A DNA stretch of 16,094 bases, from assembly GCA_002305505.1 (NCBI GenBank), contig DBRC01000029.1, forward strand, positions 16,504-32,597, in the 5' to 3' direction. The position numbers and the translations under genes are program-made. Below the pieces are notes generated by a model. It saw only the letters and a program-made list of their open reading frames with translations, searched no databases and was not told the DNA's origin. Below, piece by piece: positions 6,576 through 14,285 of this stretch (its first letter is position 1; each line of letters begins with the position of its first letter). This DNA is from Prevotella sp. UBA1378. GTDB taxonomy: Bacteria; Bacteroidota; Bacteroidia; Bacteroidales; Bacteroidaceae.

Positions 6576-8239
6576 AAAAAATCACGATATTACTTTGTGC
6601 CTCACTCTTTACCGGCACTATATCGGCACAACCCGACGTAAAGAAAGCAGCGAAATCGGTATTCACCATAAAAACATTCGCGGCCGACGGCTCCCTGCTA
6701 ACCAGCAGCAACGGTTTCTTCATAGATGAAAAAGGGGCTGCCATAAGCAGCTACACGCCTTTCCGCAATGCTGCCAAAGCAGTAATTATAGACACACAGG
6801 GCAAAGAGTATCCTGTGGAATGCATGCTCGGAGCAAATGAAATGTACGACGTAACAAAATTCAAGGTCAGCATCAAGCGTTCTGTGCCACTCCCCATTGC
6901 CTCCGCCCCGGTGAAAGAGGGCGACAAACTGTGGCTGATACCTTACAGCGCGAAGAAAACGCCTGAAAGCAAAAGCGGCATTATCGAAAAAGCAGAGAAA
7001 TTCCAAACCGATTACGATTATTATACCATTACCCTCGCTGCTCCGGGAAACACCGTAAGCTGCCCGTTCCTGAACGACCGTGGAGAGGTTGTCGGCATGA
7101 TGCAGAAACCCGTGAAAGCCAATTCGCCTACCAGCTATGCCATCAGTGCGAAGTTTGGAAGCGACATGAAGATGACTGGACTAAGCATCAACGACCCGGC
7201 ATTAAGGGGCATCAATATTAAGAAAGATTTGCCGGATGATATCGACCAAGCCATACTGACGCTGTACATTACCGGCACAGCCGACTCGGCAAGGTATGCG
7301 CAAGTCGTTGAGGATTTCATTGCGAAATTCCCGCAAGCGCCCGACGGCTATGTCGCACGCGCCCAACTGGAAAGCAATGCCAACAAGTTCGGCGCTGCTG
7401 CTGCCGATATGGAACAGGCCCTAAAAGTAGCGGCAAAGAAAGACGATGTGCATTACAACTACGCCCGCCTGATTTTCCAAAAGGAGTTATACAAGAACCA
7501 CCTCCCCTATGCCGACTGGAACCTTGACAAGGCATTGGGCGAAGCCGTTGCAGCATACGGCATCAATCAAGTGCCGGCCTACCAACAGCTGCAGGGCCAG
7601 ATATTATTTGCCCAAAAGAAATACGACGAGGCCTTCAACAAATACATAGAGCTGGCCAACGGCGGACAGAAGCAAGCCGAAATTTATTACGAAGCGGCAC
7701 GGTGCAAAGAGATGCTGAACGATTCTACCGCCATGCTGGCCATGCTCGACAGTGCCGTGAATACCTTCACCAAGCCCTACTTGAAAGCTGCCGCCCCGTA
7801 TCTGTTCACAAGGGCACAAGCCTATGTGAAAGCAGGAAAATACCGGCAGGCCATCCTCGACTACAACGACTACGAGTCGCTGATGTCGGCACAACTGAAC
7901 GACAATTTCTATTACCTGCGCTATCAAACGGAAATGGCCGGGCACCTTTACCAGCAGGCATTAAACGACATCAGCAAGGCCATCAGCAAGGCACCCGGCA
8001 ATGCCGTATACCACGCAGAGAAAGCGGCACTCGAACTCCGCGTGGGCCACTACGGAGATGCTGCCGTCACAGCAGCAGAGTGTATACGTATCGACCCGGC
8101 CTTGAGCGACGGCTACCTCTTCCTGGGCTATGCACAATGCCTGCAAGGAAAGAAGGCCGAAGGCATTAAGAACCTACAGAAAGCAAAAGAGCTCGGCGAT
8201 GGCCAAGCTCAAGGGTTGATAGACAAATATTCCAAATAA
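6572..8239 (+). CDS. Secreted protein with degenerate trypsin-like domain and TPR repeats
   Basis: A 555-residue protein. Residues 1-19 are a signal peptide, likely cleaved after ISA. Residues 24-205 resemble an HtrA/trypsin-like protease fold: GFFIDEKGAAIS matches the segment before the catalytic His, YDVTKFKV the Asp segment, and GNTVSCPFLNDRGEVVG the Ser segment. D93 is retained, but the His position is T62 and, aligned on the Pro of GNSGGP, the Ser position is V162 with S163 one residue off. It is therefore probably not a functional protease. Residues from about 225 to 550 are predicted TPR repeats, for example YVKAGKYRQAILDYNDY and ALNDISKAISKAPGNA, suggesting a periplasmic scaffold. The start overlaps the recN stop as ATGA. 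The exact role is unknown. Confidence 0.85.
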   Translation: MKKITILLCASLFTGTISAQPDVKKAAKSVFTIKTFAADGSLLTSSNGFFIDEKGAAISSYTPFRNAAKAVIIDTQGKEYPVECMLGANEMYDVTKFKVSIKRSVPLPIASAPVKEGDKLWLIPYSAKKTPESKSGIIEKAEKFQTDYDYYTITLAAPGNTVSCPFLNDRGEVVGMMQKPVKANSPTSYAISAKFGSDMKMTGLSINDPALRGINIKKDLPDDIDQAILTLYITGTADSARYAQVVEDFIAKFPQAPDGYVARAQLESNANKFGAAAADMEQALKVAAKKDDVHYNYARLIFQKELYKNHLPYADWNLDKALGEAVAAYGINQVPAYQQLQGQILFAQKKYDEAFNKYIELANGGQKQAEIYYEAARCKEMLNDSTAMLAMLDSAVNTFTKPYLKAAAPYLFTRAQAYVKAGKYRQAILDYNDYESLMSAQLNDNFYYLRYQTEMAGHLYQQALNDISKAISKAPGNAVYHAEKAALELRVGHYGDAAVTAAECIRIDPALSDGYLFLGYAQCLQGKKAEGIKNLQKAKELGDGQAQGLIDKYSK

Positions 8240-8249
8240 ACAACCGTGT

Positions 8250-9800
8250 TCAGAACGGCATCGGGCCATTATCGGCCGGAGGTATCATTCCTCCGCCGAA
8301 CGGGTCGTAACCATCAGGCATCATCGGGCCGTCGCTGCCATTGATTTTGCTTCCCAAAATCTCTCCCCCGCCGGTTGGGGAACCACCGATACGCGTATCT
8401 TCCGGATTCTCAAAGCGAGTATACTCGCCGCGGAAGGTAAGCAGCACATCGCCCGTCGCGCCTTTACGGTGCTTGGCTATGATGATTTGCGCCATACCGT
8501 GGAGGTCGCGCCCATGATCGTCTTGAAAGATGTGATAGTACTCGGGACGGTGAACAAAAAGCACCATGTCGGCATCCTGCTCAATCGCCCCCGACTCGCG
8601 CAGGTCGCTCAGCTGCGGCCGTTTTCCCTCCAACCCTTCACGGCTTTCAACGCCACGGTTCAACTGGCTGAGCGCAAGAATCGGTATGTCCAACTCCTTG
8701 GCCAACCCCTTCAGCGAGCGCGAAATCGTAGACACCTCTTCCTGACGGCTGCTGAAACGCATGCCATTGGCATTCATCAGCTGGAGGTAGTCGATCATGA
8801 TAATCTTCACCCCATGCTCGCGCACCAGCCGCCGCGCCTTGGTACGCAACTCGAAAACCGAGAGTCCCGGTGTATCGTCAACATAGAGAGGCGCCCCCAA
8901 CAGGCCGTTTATCCGCTTGTCGAGGCGTTCCCACTCATCAGGCTGCAATTGCCCGTTCAATATTTTCGAGCCCTGTATCTCGCAGCAGTTGGATATCAGC
9001 CTGTTCACCAACTGCACATTGCTCATTTCAAGCGAGAAGAAAGCCATCGGCACCTTGAAGTCGGCAGCAATGTTCTTTGCCATCGACAGGGCAAACGATG
9101 TTTTTCCCATTGCCGGGCGCCCGGCAATGATCACCAAGTCGCTTGGTTGCCAACCGCTGGTGATATCATCAAGCTTATGGTATCCCGTAGGCACGCCCGT
9201 CAAGCCGTCCTTGTTCTCCGCCGCTTTTTGAATAACATCCATCGCATTCTTTATGACCGGGTCAATCTGCGTATAGTCTTTCTTCATGTTGCGCTGCGAC
9301 AATTCGAACAGGCTGCCCTCGGCTTCCTGCATCAGTTCCTCAATATCGCTGGTCTCATCGAATGCCTTGGTCTCTATCACGCTGGCAAACGAAATCAGCT
9401 GCCGTGCCAGAAACTTCTGCGCGATGATATGGGCATGATATTCGATATTGGCAGAGGAAGCTACGCGCGAACTCAACTCGGATATATAAACCGGGCCGCC
9501 CACTTTCTCCAAGTTCCCGTCGCGGGCCAGCCGCTCGGTCACCGTCAGCACGTCGACCGGCTTTTCGGCCATGCTCAAGTCGCGTATCGCCGCATAAACC
9601 ATCTGGTTGCGCGGTTCGTAAAAACTTTCCGGATAAAGCAGCTCACACACCACGGCATAAGCGTCCTTATCAATCATCAATGCCCCGAGCACAGCCCTCT
9701 CCACATCAGGGGCCTGGGGCTGCAGATGCCCGTACGTATTATCTACCGGCGCTTTTCCCTGCGCTTTTCTCTTGGGATTGTTCGTTGTTTGTCCTGCCAT
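8250..9800 (-). CDS. dnaB: Replicative DNA helicase DnaB
   Basis: A 516-residue protein. The N-terminal helical domain spans about 28-130 (QAPDVERAVLGAL). The RecA-like ATPase domain spans about 200-465, with Walker A GRPAMGKT at 227-234, FFSLEMS near 255, Walker B IMIDY at 334-338, the ALSQLNRGVE sensor region near 376, and IIIAKHRKGATG near 439. The hexamer unwinds DNA ahead of the replication fork. The C-terminus carries an extra tail of roughly 45 residues rich in Gly and Pro, ending GPMPF. There is no sign of an intein. The ATG at 9800 lies only 8 nt past a strong -7 box. The gene faces the TPR gene with 10 nt between stops and is divergent from ispE. Confidence 0.97.
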   Translation of the reverse strand: MAGQTTNNPKRKAQGKAPVDNTYGHLQPQAPDVERAVLGALMIDKDAYAVVCELLYPESFYEPRNQMVYAAIRDLSMAEKPVDVLTVTERLARDGNLEKVGGPVYISELSSRVASSANIEYHAHIIAQKFLARQLISFASVIETKAFDETSDIEELMQEAEGSLFELSQRNMKKDYTQIDPVIKNAMDVIQKAAENKDGLTGVPTGYHKLDDITSGWQPSDLVIIAGRPAMGKTSFALSMAKNIAADFKVPMAFFSLEMSNVQLVNRLISNCCEIQGSKILNGQLQPDEWERLDKRINGLLGAPLYVDDTPGLSVFELRTKARRLVREHGVKIIMIDYLQLMNANGMRFSSRQEEVSTISRSLKGLAKELDIPILALSQLNRGVESREGLEGKRPQLSDLRESGAIEQDADMVLFVHRPEYYHIFQDDHGRDLHGMAQIIIAKHRKGATGDVLLTFRGEYTRFENPEDTRIGGSPTGGGEILGSKINGSDGPMMPDGYDPFGGGMIPPADNGPMPF

Positions 9801-9808
9801 AGCAGGTG

Positions 9809-9816
9809 CAAAGTTA
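9809..9816 (-). promoter_or_regulatory. -7 box of the dnaB promoter
   Basis: On the minus strand this reads TAACTTTG, an exact TAnnTTTG match. No clear -33 TTTG lies about 20 nt further upstream. The final G is separated from the dnaB ATG by only 8 nt, so transcription would begin almost at the start codon and the mRNA would have little or no leader. Confidence 0.6.
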
Positions 9817-9889
9817 CAATTTTTTAAGCATGGAATACACGGAATGGGAGAAAAAAATAATGCAAAAACTAAAAAACACGCCGAATCCG

Positions 9890-9919
9890 TTTATGTATGC
9901 CCAAAAATAACTATCTTTG
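9890..9919 (+). promoter_or_regulatory. Promoter of ispE
   Basis: TATCTTTG at 9912-9919 is an exact TAnnTTTG -7 box. A weak -33-like TTTATG begins at 9890, 18 nt before the -7 box. The box lies inside the longest open frame, which could start at 9897, and only 7 nt before the ATG at 9927. That makes 9927 the likely start and the transcript nearly leaderless. Confidence 0.65.
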
Positions 9920-9926
9920 CATACGT

Positions 9927-10754
9927 ATGATTACCCATCCGATAGCAAAAATAAATCTCGGCCTGAATATTGTCGAGCGCAGACCCGACGGTTATCACAA
10001 TCTGGAAACCGTCTTCTACCCCATACCTCTTAAGGATTCGCTGGAAATATTCGTCATGGACGGACAATTCCCTTCCGAATACGACTGCGACTTAAAGACC
10101 ACCAATATACAGATTGAAGGCGACGAGCAAAGCAACCTCGTTGTACGCGCATACAACCTTTTAAAGGGGCGCTATCCTCTGCCGCGCATCCATGCCCATC
10201 TGTTTAAGGGCATTCCCACGCAGGCCGGTATGGGGGGCGGCTCCAGCGACTGCGCATACATGATAAAACTGCTGAACGATGCGTTCTGCCTCAAGATGAG
10301 CCAAGACGAAATGATTGGTTATGCAGCCAAGCTCGGAGCCGACTGCCCCTTTTTCATTCTCAGCCGCCCGGCATACGCGGAAGGAATCGGGGAGAAACTC
10401 GAACCTGTCGATCTCAACTTATCCGGATGGTACATCGGCATTGTCCGGCCCGACATCCCCGTATCCACCCGCGAAGCATTCTCGCTCATTACGCCCCAAA
10501 AGCCCGGGATGAACTGCCGCGACATCGTGGCCTTACCTGTTGAGGAATGGAAGGGGTTGCTCGCCAACGATTTTGAACAAAGCGTTTTCGCCCTTCACCC
10601 GGAAATCGGTGCCATCAAAGACCGCCTGTACGGGCTGGGAGCGGCTTATGCCGCGATGAGCGGGAGCGGGAGCAGCGTCTTCGGGCTCTTCCGGAATGTC
10701 ATCGACTTGAATACACAATATAAAGACATGTTCACCTACACCGCCCGCCTGTAA
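9927..10754 (+). CDS. ispE: 4-diphosphocytidyl-2-C-methyl-D-erythritol kinase
   Basis: A 275-residue GHMP kinase that phosphorylates the 2-hydroxyl of CDP-methylerythritol in the non-mevalonate (MEP) isoprenoid pathway. K8 in PIAKINLGL and D139 in LGADCPFF match the catalytic Lys and Asp. The glycine-rich ATP loop is PTQAGMGGGSSD at 97-108, and the C-terminal GHMP motif is AMSGSGSSVFG at 243-253. RRPDGYHNLETVF is the usual substrate-binding segment. An in-frame start at 9897 would add ten residues, but the -7 box at 9912-9919 falls within that extension, and family members begin near 9927. serB follows 47 nt downstream and is probably co-transcribed. Confidence 0.95.
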   Translation: MITHPIAKINLGLNIVERRPDGYHNLETVFYPIPLKDSLEIFVMDGQFPSEYDCDLKTTNIQIEGDEQSNLVVRAYNLLKGRYPLPRIHAHLFKGIPTQAGMGGGSSDCAYMIKLLNDAFCLKMSQDEMIGYAAKLGADCPFFILSRPAYAEGIGEKLEPVDLNLSGWYIGIVRPDIPVSTREAFSLITPQKPGMNCRDIVALPVEEWKGLLANDFEQSVFALHPEIGAIKDRLYGLGAAYAAMSGSGSSVFGLFRNVIDLNTQYKDMFTYTARL

Positions 10755-10801
10755 ACAGCACGAATCCCGGCTGAAGGCAAACGCGGGAGATACATGATAC
10801 A

Positions 10802-12079
10802 ATGGACGTGATACGAAAACAAACACCTATTCGAAATATGGATACAAACAATATGGAAGAGCAAATACTGATAAGGATTACAGGGCAGGACCGCCCGGGA
10901 CTAACAGCATCCGTCATGGGCATACTGGCCAAATATGATGCACAGATATTAGACATCGGGCAGGCCGACATCCACAGCACGCTATCGCTCGGTATACTCA
11001 TACGCATTGATGAAATGCACTCGGGGCAGGTGATGAAAGAGCTGCTCTTCAAAGCTACGGAACTCGGGGTCAACATCGGTTTTGCCCCTGTCACCGACGA
11101 CCAATACGAGGCTTGGGTAGGCAGACAAGGAAAGAACAGGTACATCCTAACCCTCATCGGCCGCACACTTACAGCCCGGCAAATCGAAGCCGCCACGAAA
11201 GTCATTGCAGAACAAGGGTTGAACATTGATTCCATCCTCCGGCTGACTGGGCGGATGAGCATTAAGAACCCGGGAAAGAACGTCAGGGCATGTATCGAAT
11301 TTTCGCTGCGCGGAACACCGAACAACCGGCCGGAGATGCAGGCGGAACTGATGAAGCTTTCGGCCGATATGGGCATAGACTTCTCGTTCCAGCGCGACGA
11401 CATGTTCCGCCGCATGCGCCGCCTTATCTGCTTTGATATGGACTCGACGCTCATACAAACCGAATGCATCGACGAACTGGCCATGAGGGCAGGTGTAGGC
11501 GAACAGGTGAAGGCCATTACCGAACGGGCAATGAGAGGCGAAATCGACTTCAAGCAAAGCTTCACCGAACGGGTGGCCCTGCTGAAAGGGCTCGATGCCA
11601 GCGTAATGCAGGAGATAGCGGAGAACCTCCCCATCACCGAGGGGGCCGACAGGCTGATGTCGGTATTGAAACGCTGCGGATATAAGATAGCCATCCTAAG
11701 CGGCGGGTTCACTTATTTCGGTGAATACCTCCAGCACCGCTACGGCATAGACTACGTGTACGCTAACGAACTGGAAATCGGCGAGGACGGAAAGCTGACG
11801 GGCAATTTTGTCGGGGAAATTGTCGACGGACACCGCAAGGCTGAACTTCTGAAACTCATCGCGCAAGTAGAGAAAGTGAACCTCGCACAGACCATCGCCG
11901 TAGGCGACGGTGCCAACGACCTCCCCATGATAAGCGAAGCCGGTCTCGGGATTGCTTTCCACGCCAAGCCCCGTGTCGTTGCCAATGCAAAACAAAGCAT
12001 CAACACGCTCGGGCTCGACGGCGTACTCTATTTCCTTGGTTTCAAGGACAGCTATCTCGGCGAGCAGGGCAAACTGTAA
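10802..12079 (+). CDS. serB: Phosphoserine phosphatase with N-terminal ACT domains
   Basis: A 425-residue enzyme for the last step of serine synthesis, phosphoserine to serine. The N-terminal half holds two ACT-like regulatory domains (about 20-95, ILIRITGQDRPGLTASV, and 110-195), which may sense amino acids. The HAD phosphatase domain follows: D212 (nucleophile) and D214 in CFDMDSTLIQTE, the Ser/Thr motif ILSGGFTYF, the Lys motif DGHRKAELL, and the acidic motif GDGANDLP with D369 and D373. The long form starts at 10802, 11 nt after GGGAGA. Starts at 10838 (MDTNN) or 10853 (MEEQ) also fit, and MEEQILIRITG resembles the family N-terminus better. No separate promoter is visible, so it probably shares the ispE transcript. 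Confidence 0.95.
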   Translation: MDVIRKQTPIRNMDTNNMEEQILIRITGQDRPGLTASVMGILAKYDAQILDIGQADIHSTLSLGILIRIDEMHSGQVMKELLFKATELGVNIGFAPVTDDQYEAWVGRQGKNRYILTLIGRTLTARQIEAATKVIAEQGLNIDSILRLTGRMSIKNPGKNVRACIEFSLRGTPNNRPEMQAELMKLSADMGIDFSFQRDDMFRRMRRLICFDMDSTLIQTECIDELAMRAGVGEQVKAITERAMRGEIDFKQSFTERVALLKGLDASVMQEIAENLPITEGADRLMSVLKRCGYKIAILSGGFTYFGEYLQHRYGIDYVYANELEIGEDGKLTGNFVGEIVDGHRKAELLKLIAQVEKVNLAQTIAVGDGANDLPMISEAGLGIAFHAKPRVVANAKQSINTLGLDGVLYFLGFKDSYLGEQGKL

Positions 12080-12173
12080 CTACATACCCGGCTACATGGA
12101 AAACAGATGAAAAAAGCTGCCGTGCAAAATAAAAAATATATACGCAGAACCGTAATTTGTGAATAAAAATCAT

Positions 12174-12181
12174 TATCTTTG
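12174..12181 (+). promoter_or_regulatory. -7 box upstream of the PurF-like gene
   Basis: TATCTTTG is an exact TAnnTTTG match. Transcription would start near 12186, giving an A/T-rich leader of about 43 nt before the ATG at 12229. A TTTG at 12156-12159 is only 14 nt upstream, too close for a standard -33 element. No riboswitch-like structure is evident in the leader. Confidence 0.6.
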
Positions 12182-12228
12182 CACTCCGAATTTATTTATA
12201 TAAATCACCTTTCAACAATAAAAAGAAT

Positions 12229-13650
12229 ATGGGCGGCTTTTTTGGCACGATTCAGGTAAAAGATTGCGTAAACGATTTGTTCTACGGTACAGACTATAAT
12301 TCACACCTCGGCACGAAACGCGCAGGACTCGTAACATTTGATAAAGAACGCGGATTCAGCAGAAAAATCCATAGCTTGGAACGCGACTACTTCCGTTCTA
12401 AATTCGAAGACGAACTGGATAGCTTTGCCGGCAACCAAGGACTGGGGGTTGTCAGCGATACCGACCCACAACCCATCATCGTCAATTCACACCTCGGGCG
12501 CTACGCTGTGGTAACAGTTGCCAAAATCACCAATATCCCCCAAATAGCCAAAGAACTGCTGGCAGAACGCATGCACTTCAGCGAAATGTCGGCAAACAGC
12601 ATTAACCAAACAGAACTCGTGGCCCTGCTCATCAACATGGGGAGCTCGTTCGTCGATGGCATCAATCACGTATACAGCAAGATAGAAGGCTCGTGCTCCA
12701 TGCTGATACTGACAGAAGACGGAATAATCGCCGCGCGCGACTGGCTCGGACGCACCCCGATTGTCATCGGGAAAAAAGACGGGGCATACGCCGCCACAAG
12801 CGAAACAACCAGCCTGCCGAATCTGGGATACGATGTGCTACGCGATGTCGGGCCGGGCGAAATCGTAAAACTGCATGCCGGAAGCATCGAAGTGTTACAA
12901 CAGCCGCAGGAAGAAGAACAGATATGCTCTTTCCTCTGGGTATACTACGGATTCCCTACCAGCGATTACGAAGGCATCAACGTAGAATATGTGAGGGAAC
13001 GCAACGGCCTGATCATGGGAAGGGAAGACGAGACAGAGGCAGACTGTGTATGTGGTGTTCCCGATTCGGGCGTAGGCATGGCATTAGGATACTCGGAAGG
13101 GCACCGCATCCCGTACAAGCGGGCCGTGCTGAAATACACCCCCACGTGGCCGCGCAGCTTCACACCGGGCAACCAGCAACGCCGCAACCTTGTCGCCAAG
13201 ATGAAACTGATACCCAACCGCGCCATCCTGCAAGGCCAGCGGGTGGTATTCTGCGACGACTCTATCGTAAGGGGAACACAACTCAGGGACAATGTAAAGA
13301 TGTTCTTCGACTACGGTGCAAAGGAAGTGCATGTACGCATCTCCTGCCCCCCGCTGGTTTACGGCTGCCCGTTCATCGGCTTCACATCGTCGAAGAGCGA
13401 CATGGAACTTATTACACGGCAAATTATCAAGGACTTTGAGGGTGACAATACGGAGAACCTCAATAAATACGCTACAACCGACTCGCCGGAATACAACCGC
13501 ATGGTAAACGAAATTGCGCGCCGCTTAGGACTGAGCACGCTCAAGTTCAATAAAATCGAGTCGCTGATAGAATCCATAGGCATGCCGAAATGCAAGGTAT
13601 GCACCCACTGCTTCGACGGAAGCAGCTACTGCAAGAAAATGAAACGGTGA
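12229..13650 (+). CDS. PurF-like amidophosphoribosyltransferase homolog lacking the glutaminase active site
   Basis: A 473-residue protein homologous over its full length to amidophosphoribosyltransferase (first step of purine synthesis). The C-terminal phosphoribosyltransferase half looks intact, with FCDDSIVRGTQLRDN and the PRPP loop DDSIVRGT at 343-350. C233, C380, C458 and C461 match the Fe-S ligands of Bacillus-type enzymes. The N-terminal Ntn-glutaminase half is not: the catalytic Cys after Met is Gly (MGGFFGT), the GHVRYST segment is replaced by LGVVSD, and the HNGNL oxyanion segment by TVAKI. The protein therefore should not release ammonia from glutamine itself. I recall the same MGGFFGT start in other Bacteroidales, so it is probably a conserved paralog, not a recent defect. 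The MaoC-like gene follows 23 nt downstream. Confidence 0.85.
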   Translation: MGGFFGTIQVKDCVNDLFYGTDYNSHLGTKRAGLVTFDKERGFSRKIHSLERDYFRSKFEDELDSFAGNQGLGVVSDTDPQPIIVNSHLGRYAVVTVAKITNIPQIAKELLAERMHFSEMSANSINQTELVALLINMGSSFVDGINHVYSKIEGSCSMLILTEDGIIAARDWLGRTPIVIGKKDGAYAATSETTSLPNLGYDVLRDVGPGEIVKLHAGSIEVLQQPQEEEQICSFLWVYYGFPTSDYEGINVEYVRERNGLIMGREDETEADCVCGVPDSGVGMALGYSEGHRIPYKRAVLKYTPTWPRSFTPGNQQRRNLVAKMKLIPNRAILQGQRVVFCDDSIVRGTQLRDNVKMFFDYGAKEVHVRISCPPLVYGCPFIGFTSSKSDMELITRQIIKDFEGDNTENLNKYATTDSPEYNRMVNEIARRLGLSTLKFNKIESLIESIGMPKCKVCTHCFDGSSYCKKMKR

Positions 13651-13673
13651 AACAAAACTATTACAATCATAAA

Positions 13674-14141
13674 ATGGAAAAGATTATCATTAATTCTTAT
13701 GACGAATTTGCCGCACATCTGGGCAAAGAGTTAGGATGCTCGGAATGGCTGCAGGTGAATCAGGACCGAATCAACATGTTTGCCGATGCCACATCCGACC
13801 ACCAATGGATTCACACCGACATGGAACGCGCAAAGACAGAGAGCCCCTACCACAGCACCATTGCCCACGGGTATCTTACGCTGTCGCTCCTCCCCCATCT
13901 GTGGGAACAGATTATTGAAGTGAACAACATCAAGATGCTGGTCAACTACGGCATGGACAAGATGCGCTTCGGCCAGCCTGTGATTACCGGCAGCCGCGTG
14001 CGTCTGGTAACAAAGCTGAGCAATATTGCCAATCTGCGCGGTGTGTGCAAAACGGAAATCGACTTCAAAATAGAGATTGAAGGCCAACGCAAGCCTGCTC
14101 TCGAAGGTTTAGCCACTTTCCTGTATTACTTTAACGCATAG
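13674..14141 (+). CDS. MaoC-like (hot-dog fold) dehydratase
   Basis: A 155-residue single-domain hot-dog protein of the MaoC / R-specific enoyl-CoA hydratase group. The hydratase motif appears as FADATSDHQWIH, with D42 and H47 at the expected D-x4-H catalytic spacing, followed by STIAHGYLTLSLLP (residues 61-74), also typical. Such enzymes hydrate or dehydrate acyl-CoA or related thioesters; the substrate cannot be told from sequence. The start at 13674 (MEKIIINSYDEF) is chosen over an upstream in-frame start because the extra N-terminus would lie inside the PurF-like gene and has unrelated composition. The 23-nt gap suggests one transcript with the PurF-like gene. Confidence 0.87.
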   Translation: MEKIIINSYDEFAAHLGKELGCSEWLQVNQDRINMFADATSDHQWIHTDMERAKTESPYHSTIAHGYLTLSLLPHLWEQIIEVNNIKMLVNYGMDKMRFGQPVITGSRVRLVTKLSNIANLRGVCKTEIDFKIEIEGQRKPALEGLATFLYYFNA

Positions 14142-14155
14142 TCCGCATGAAAGCC

Positions 14156-14170
14156 GGGTTATAAGAACCC
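14156..14170 (+). other. Small hairpin after the MaoC-like gene
   Basis: GGGTT, a 5-nt loop (ATAAG), then AACCC form a perfect 5-bp stem 14 nt past the stop codon. No T run follows, so it is not a standard intrinsic terminator, though it might protect a 3' end. The rest of the 144-nt gap up to the GH43 gene shows no convincing promoter. Confidence 0.35.
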
Positions 14171-14285
14171 ACTGCTGCCCGCAAAAAAGCATATAGGCAT
14201 TGCATTGCTACGTACGCTTGCAGTAAAACCAAGACGAAAGGAACTGGCCGGATTCCTGCAAACGGAATATTAAAGAAATAATAGA

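Noticed and set aside
8277..8295. Inverted repeat CGGAGG / CCTCCG just past the TPR gene stop, considered as a terminator
   Set aside because: It encodes conserved Gly/Pro residues of the DnaB tail and has no T run on either strand.
8469..9827. A 452-codon open frame on the plus strand opposite dnaB
   Set aside because: It mirrors a textbook DnaB with all motifs intact. Its translation shows no recognisable family, and long antisense frames are common in GC-biased coding sequence.
9897..9926. Upstream ATG extending IspE by ten residues
   Set aside because: The -7 promoter box at 9912-9919 lies within this extension, and the family N-terminus matches the start at 9927.
10732..11712. A 326-codon minus-strand frame opposite serB
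   Set aside because: It is antisense to conserved SerB motifs and has a Ser/Met/Cys-rich composition typical of a shadow frame.
12156..12159. TTTG as the -33 element for the PurF-like gene
   Set aside because: It is only 14 nt before the -7 box, compared with 20 nt in the well-formed dnaN promoter.
12693..13439. A 248-codon plus-strand frame inside the PurF-like gene
   Set aside because: It is very rich in Arg, Pro and His, has no recognisable domain, and overlaps the conserved PRPP-binding region in another frame.
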